19,904 nt of DNA, from NCBI GenBank assembly GCA_002426885.1, contig DINU01000008.1, positions 1 through 19,904 on the forward strand. The letters run 5' to 3'. A program made the position numbers and the translations under genes. This document shows positions 17,426 through 19,904 of the stretch, in pieces; the first letter of the stretch is position 1, and the number at the start of each line of letters is the position of its first letter. The DNA comes from Patescibacteria group bacterium UBA5532 (GTDB taxonomy: Bacteria > Patescibacteriota > Gracilibacteria > BD1-5 > UBA2023). The notes under the pieces were generated by a model. The model was not told where the DNA came from. It did not search any database and saw only the letters and a list, made by a program, of their open reading frames with translations.

Positions 17426-18463
17426 ATGCGTATACTTGTCGGACTCTCATGAGGAGTAGATTCAGCGGTCTCTGCCTTGCTTCTGAAGCAAGCGGGGCAT
17501 ACAGTCTCTGCTGGATTCATGATAAATTACATCGATGAAGAAAATCCAACATGCCCAACGCGTGAAGATCTCGCAGTTGCTGAGTCTGTTGCGAAGTTTC
17601 TCGATATTCCATTTTTTACCTTTGATTACCGGAAAGAGTACGAGTCACGGATCGTGCAGTATATCTATCGTGAATATGAAGCATGCCGGACTCCGAATCC
17701 CGATGTCTTCTGTAATAATCTCATTAAATTCGAGCTTTTTCTCGAGGAAGCACTCGATATGTGATTCGATGCGATCGCGACTGGGCATTATGCTCATGTA
17801 AAAGAGAACGCAGGTATCTATGAACTATGCAAATGAAATGATCCTGAGAAAGATCAGTCTTATTTTCTCTCTCGGCTCAGTCAGTTTCAGCTCTCGAAAA
17901 GCATCTTTCCGATCGGAATGCTCCAGAAAGAAGAAGTGCGAAAGATCGCGCGAGCAAATAATCTCCCGAATGCAGAGAGAAAAGACAGTCAGGGGCTCTG
18001 TTTTATCGGGAAAGTTCCGATGCGGGAATTTCTTCTAAGACGAATCCCGAAAAAAGATGGAAAAATACTCGATCCCGATGGAAAAATACTCGGGACGCAT
18101 GAAGGCGCTTTTTCTTATACTATCGGTCAGAGAAAGGGGATCGGAGTGGGTGGCGGACCTTCTCTTTTTGTTATTGCGAAAGACTGTAATAATAACACTA
18201 TCACCGTCTCTTACGGAAAAGATGATGCTCTTTTTCAGGATACACTGACGGCGACAGAATGGGTCGGAGAGATGTGGGATGGAGAACGAGTCTGTGCAGG
18301 AAAGATTCGTTACCGCCAGAAAGATGTCCCATGTCGTGCCTTTTTCGATGACACTGGTACGATCCATATCCATTTCCCGACACCAGAACGTGCGATCACA
18401 AGCGGACAAATACTCGTTCTCTACGATGGAGATCGAGTCATAGGAAGTGGGATTATCTGCTAG
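17426..18463 (+). CDS. mnmA: tRNA-specific 2-thiouridylase
   Basis: MnmA thiolates U34 in the anticodon of tRNA Lys, Glu and Gln, using ATP and a sulfur relay. The 345-residue protein has the PP-loop GLSGGVDS (residues 6-13), the catalytic Cys96 in RTPNPDVFCNNLIKF, ATGHYAH, DQSYFLSRL, the second active Cys192 in KDSQGLCFIG, then GAFSYTIGQRKGIGV and the C-terminal beta-barrel ending GDRVIGSGIIC. TGA codons at 17450 (the PP-loop Gly), at LDMGFDA and at LCKGNDPEK encode Gly. Under the standard code the gene would be three fragments. Length is slightly below the usual 355-370. Stop TAG is one base from the gatC stop on the other strand. Confidence 0.96.
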
Positions 18464-18464
18464 A

Positions 18465-18767
18465 TTATTTCTCGTCGGTCTGCATGATGCTATCGAGCAT
18501 GATCTGATCCGCAGCGATGCGCTGTGGTGAGCATGCGAGGAGCTCTTCGCGAGTCGCCAGATCATCGTGTACTTCATCATATCGGAGTGGCAGGAGTAGG
18601 GATCCTGGGCTCGTGATATGTGTCACAGAACTGGTATCGATCGGATCGAGGACAGAGAAATACTCGATGATCTCTCCGAGGCTATTTTCCATGCTTGCAT
18701 AACGATCGCCTTCTGGGACATCGAGTCATGCGAGAAGGGCGAGACGATTGATTTTTACTTGTATCAT
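18465..18767 (-). CDS. gatC: Asp/Glu-tRNA amidotransferase subunit C
   Basis: GatC is the small subunit that stabilises GatA in the GatCAB complex, which makes Gln-tRNA(Gln) and Asn-tRNA(Asn) by transamidation. The 100-residue product has the GatC pattern: KINRLALLAGLDVPEGD, then ENSLGEIIEYFSVLDPIDTSSVTHIT, and LRYDEVHDD in place of the usual LRxDxxxxS. Normal length is about 95-100. TGA in ALLAGLDV encodes Gly; the standard frame would lose the first 25 residues. No gatA or gatB is adjacent. The start is 40 nt from the divergent membrane-protein gene, whose -35 box lies inside the gatC 5' end, so the two promoters may interfere. Confidence 0.88.
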
Positions 18768-18786
18768 AATGATATATCGATATAAT
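18759..18786 (+). promoter_or_regulatory. Promoter for the 18808 membrane-protein operon
   Basis: TTGTAT (18759-18764), a 16-nt spacer and perfect TATAAT (18781-18786). Expected start is near 18793, 15 nt before the ATG at 18808. A second -10-like TAATAT lies 7 nt before that ATG. The -35 box overlaps the divergent gatC start region. Confidence 0.5.
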
Positions 18787-18807
18787 TATGTGCATAATAT
18801 TCAAATT

Positions 18808-19167
18808 ATGAATAATGGCAAGGAGTTACTCCACAAAATCCAAACCAAGCTCCATGAAGAAGCCGAATCATATACGGAAATCCGGCTTATAGTCGCGAAG
18901 AATATTTTTATCTTTATTGCTGTACTGTACTACAGTGTCTGGCTTTTTACGGTATGAGGATGGCAAAAAGAAGCCATGAGTAAGATCACATACTTCCTCT
19001 TCATCATGCTCGCTGGATCGACACTCTGGCTTCTCGCATGCCTGATCGAGTACGGGATCCACATCTATGTACCAAAATATGTAAAAATAATCTACGCGAT
19101 CTGGGGTGTGATCGCTCTGATTTTCGTGGCGATCGTCCTCATGCATCTGAACTTTATCTCATTCTAA
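18808..19167 (+). CDS. Small three-helix membrane protein of unknown function
   Basis: I recognise no family. The 119-residue protein has a charged helical N-terminus (KELLHKIQTKLHEEAESYTE), then three hydrophobic helices: IFIFIAVLYYSVWLFTV, ITYFLFIMLAGSTLWLLAC and IIYAIWGVIALIFVAIVLM. A TGA codon (GGWQKE loop) encodes Gly between helices one and two; the standard code would leave only the first helix. The stop TAA is one base from the ATG of the cyclic-nucleotide-binding gene, so the two are co-transcribed and the membrane protein may be its effector or partner (inference). Confidence 0.75.
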
Positions 19168-19168
19168 T

Positions 19169-19594
19169 ATGGCTTCTTTCGACTCTATTCCACTTTTTTC
19201 GACACTTTCTCCGCAGGCGCGCCAGTTCCTCGCATCGATGACGCAGGAGCGGATTCTCGAGCCGGAGCAAGTACTCTTTCATGAAGGAGAGGAGGCAAAT
19301 GCTTTCTACGTGGTCGTATCAGGAAGCCTCAGTGTGTTTCATCCCTGTGGTGATACCATATGCAAGATCGTAAATATGGTCCGTCCTGGAGAACCAGTCG
19401 GAGAGATGGCGCTCTTCTCAGGGCAAAAAGAGCGGAGAAATGCGAGTGTAAAAGCAGAGGAAAAAAGTGTCGTTATCGTCTTTCCAGACTTTACTATCAG
19501 TATGCTTCGAGAGAAAGAACCTGCTATCCTCGAGTCCCTTCAGCAGATTATCCAGACTCGGAGAGAGATGAATACAGAGAAGGGAGACGTGTAG
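19169..19594 (+). CDS. Cyclic-nucleotide-binding domain protein
   Basis: The 141-residue protein is a single cNMP-binding (CAP_ED) domain: FSTLSPQARQFLASM, then EQVLFHEGEEANAFYVVVSGSL, and the phosphate-binding cassette PVGEMALFSGQKERRNASVKA with the expected Gly-Glu and Arg. There is no DNA-binding helix-turn-helix, so it is not a Crp/Fnr transcription factor; a lone sensor that binds a partner is more likely. It has no TGA codon and ends in TAG. It starts one base after the upstream membrane-protein gene (TAATATG), which suggests coupled translation. The nucleotide (cAMP, cGMP or another) cannot be assigned. Confidence 0.9.
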   Translation: MASFDSIPLFSTLSPQARQFLASMTQERILEPEQVLFHEGEEANAFYVVVSGSLSVFHPCGDTICKIVNMVRPGEPVGEMALFSGQKERRNASVKAEEKSVVIVFPDFTISMLREKEPAILESLQQIIQTRREMNTEKGDV

Positions 19595-19613
19595 TATACT
19601 ATTCTTGAATCTT

Positions 19614-19641
19614 CTGCATCTTTCCGGGTGCAGTTTTTTTT
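19614..19641 (+). terminator. Rho-independent terminator abutting a small ORF
   Basis: CTGCATC (19614-19620) pairs with GGTGCAG (19627-19633, one wobble) around TTTCCG, followed by T8 (19634-19641). It ends the two-gene unit before it. The T-run runs directly into the ATG at 19642. Confidence 0.75.
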
Positions 19642-19815
19642 ATGGATTTACTGAACATGACATGGGTAAGTAATCCTGACTCAATCTTTCTTGTATTTTT
19701 CTATAAAAGATCGACCACTGTCTTTGCAGCTATACTTTGGCTCTCATGTATTATTTTGCCATCTTTTTTTATGGACTGGAAACCACATGTGAGACTATTC
19801 AAGGTGAATAAATAA
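19642..19815 (+). CDS. Small putative membrane protein (57 aa)
   Basis: The ORF starts at the ATG directly after the terminator T-run, the same U-rich, Shine-Dalgarno-free setting seen before rplU. The product has one hydrophobic helix (TVFAAILWLSCIILPSFFM) flanked by basic residues and ends VRLFKVNK, so a single-pass membrane peptide is plausible. No family is recognised. It contains no TGA codon. The next ORF overlaps its TAA stop by one base. A TATACT box at 19595-19600 could drive it through the hairpin, although no good -35 is seen. The evidence is only size, start context and hydrophobicity. Confidence 0.4.
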   Translation: MDLLNMTWVSNPDSIFLVFFYKRSTTVFAAILWLSCIILPSFFMDWKPHVRLFKVNK

Positions 19816-19904
19816 TGAACTCTCATCCTGTGTTTGTGCTTCTATTAAGGAAAGAATGCAGGAAAACGGCCTACATTTTTTTCTATAGTAAACTAACTTG
19901 AATA
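19815..19904 (+). CDS. Partial ORF running off the right edge
   Basis: Thirty codons are visible from an ATG overlapping the previous TAA stop (TAATG), ending at the window edge with a TGA (Gly) codon near the end. The visible residues (MNSHPVFVLLLRKECRK, then TAYIFFYSKL) give no family hint. The overlap arrangement suggests translational coupling if both ORFs are real. Confidence 0.3.

Noticed and set aside
17426..18463. mnmA, comM, the TraG-like ATPase and others as frameshifted or nonsense pseudogenes
   Set aside because: All interruptions are TGA in the same frame, at conserved glycines, with intact family motifs on both sides. This is recoding, not decay.
1..19904. tRNA, rRNA or CRISPR array
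   Set aside because: Reading both strands I saw no tRNA-like cloverleaf, rRNA core motif or regularly spaced repeats. A dedicated scan (tRNAscan, Infernal) could still find a missed tRNA.

Overview
The window comes from a bacterium that reads UGA as glycine (translation table 25), the code of Candidatus Gracilibacteria (BD1-5/GN02) and Absconditabacteria (SR1) in the Patescibacteria/CPR. The sequence shows this directly. In MnmA, ComM, a TraG/VirD4-like ATPase, an FPP/GGPP synthase, a VanY-type peptidase, a CHAP hydrolase and a transposase, in-frame TGA sits where the family has glycine, including four P-loop positions. Every gene called here ends in TAA or TAG. Under the standard code most of these genes would look like broken fragments; under code 25 they are intact. 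I cannot separate the two phyla from this window.

Layout. 1-1474: a RimJ/RimL-like acetyltransferase, an unrecognised ORF, then the promoter and structured leader of rplU. 1475-3047: ribosomal protein L21 and an exported LysM-LysM-CHAP wall hydrolase with a clear terminator. 3256-4809: uppS and an FPP/GGPP synthase, a two-gene polyprenyl-carrier operon. 4917-7505: a charged helical orphan protein under a strong promoter, then a TPR lipoprotein whose start codon lies inside a terminator hairpin. 7507-9867 (minus): a DUF998 membrane protein and comM. 10051-14361: a 1023-residue membrane-anchored TraG/VirD4-like ATPase followed by a membrane RsbU/SpoIIE-type phosphatase. 14376-17306 (minus): corA, a VanY-like D,D-carboxypeptidase and a CYTH protein, formerly one operon and now split by an IS1595-family insertion (14998-15714). 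17426-19904: mnmA (plus), gatC (minus), a small membrane protein, a cyclic-nucleotide-binding protein, and one or two small ORFs running off the window.

The genes cover envelope building and remodelling (UppS, prenyl synthase, CHAP, VanY, TPR lipoprotein), a macromolecule-transfer ATPase, translation accuracy (MnmA, GatC, L21), DNA uptake/recombination (ComM) and signalling (RsbU-like, cNMP-binding, CYTH). A surface-attached or predatory CPR lifestyle would fit, but that is inference.

Two architectural traits recur. No start codon has a recognisable Shine-Dalgarno sequence, and several have a -10 element 6-9 nt upstream, implying leaderless mRNAs. Gene spacing is very tight, including stop codons of convergent genes separated by one base.
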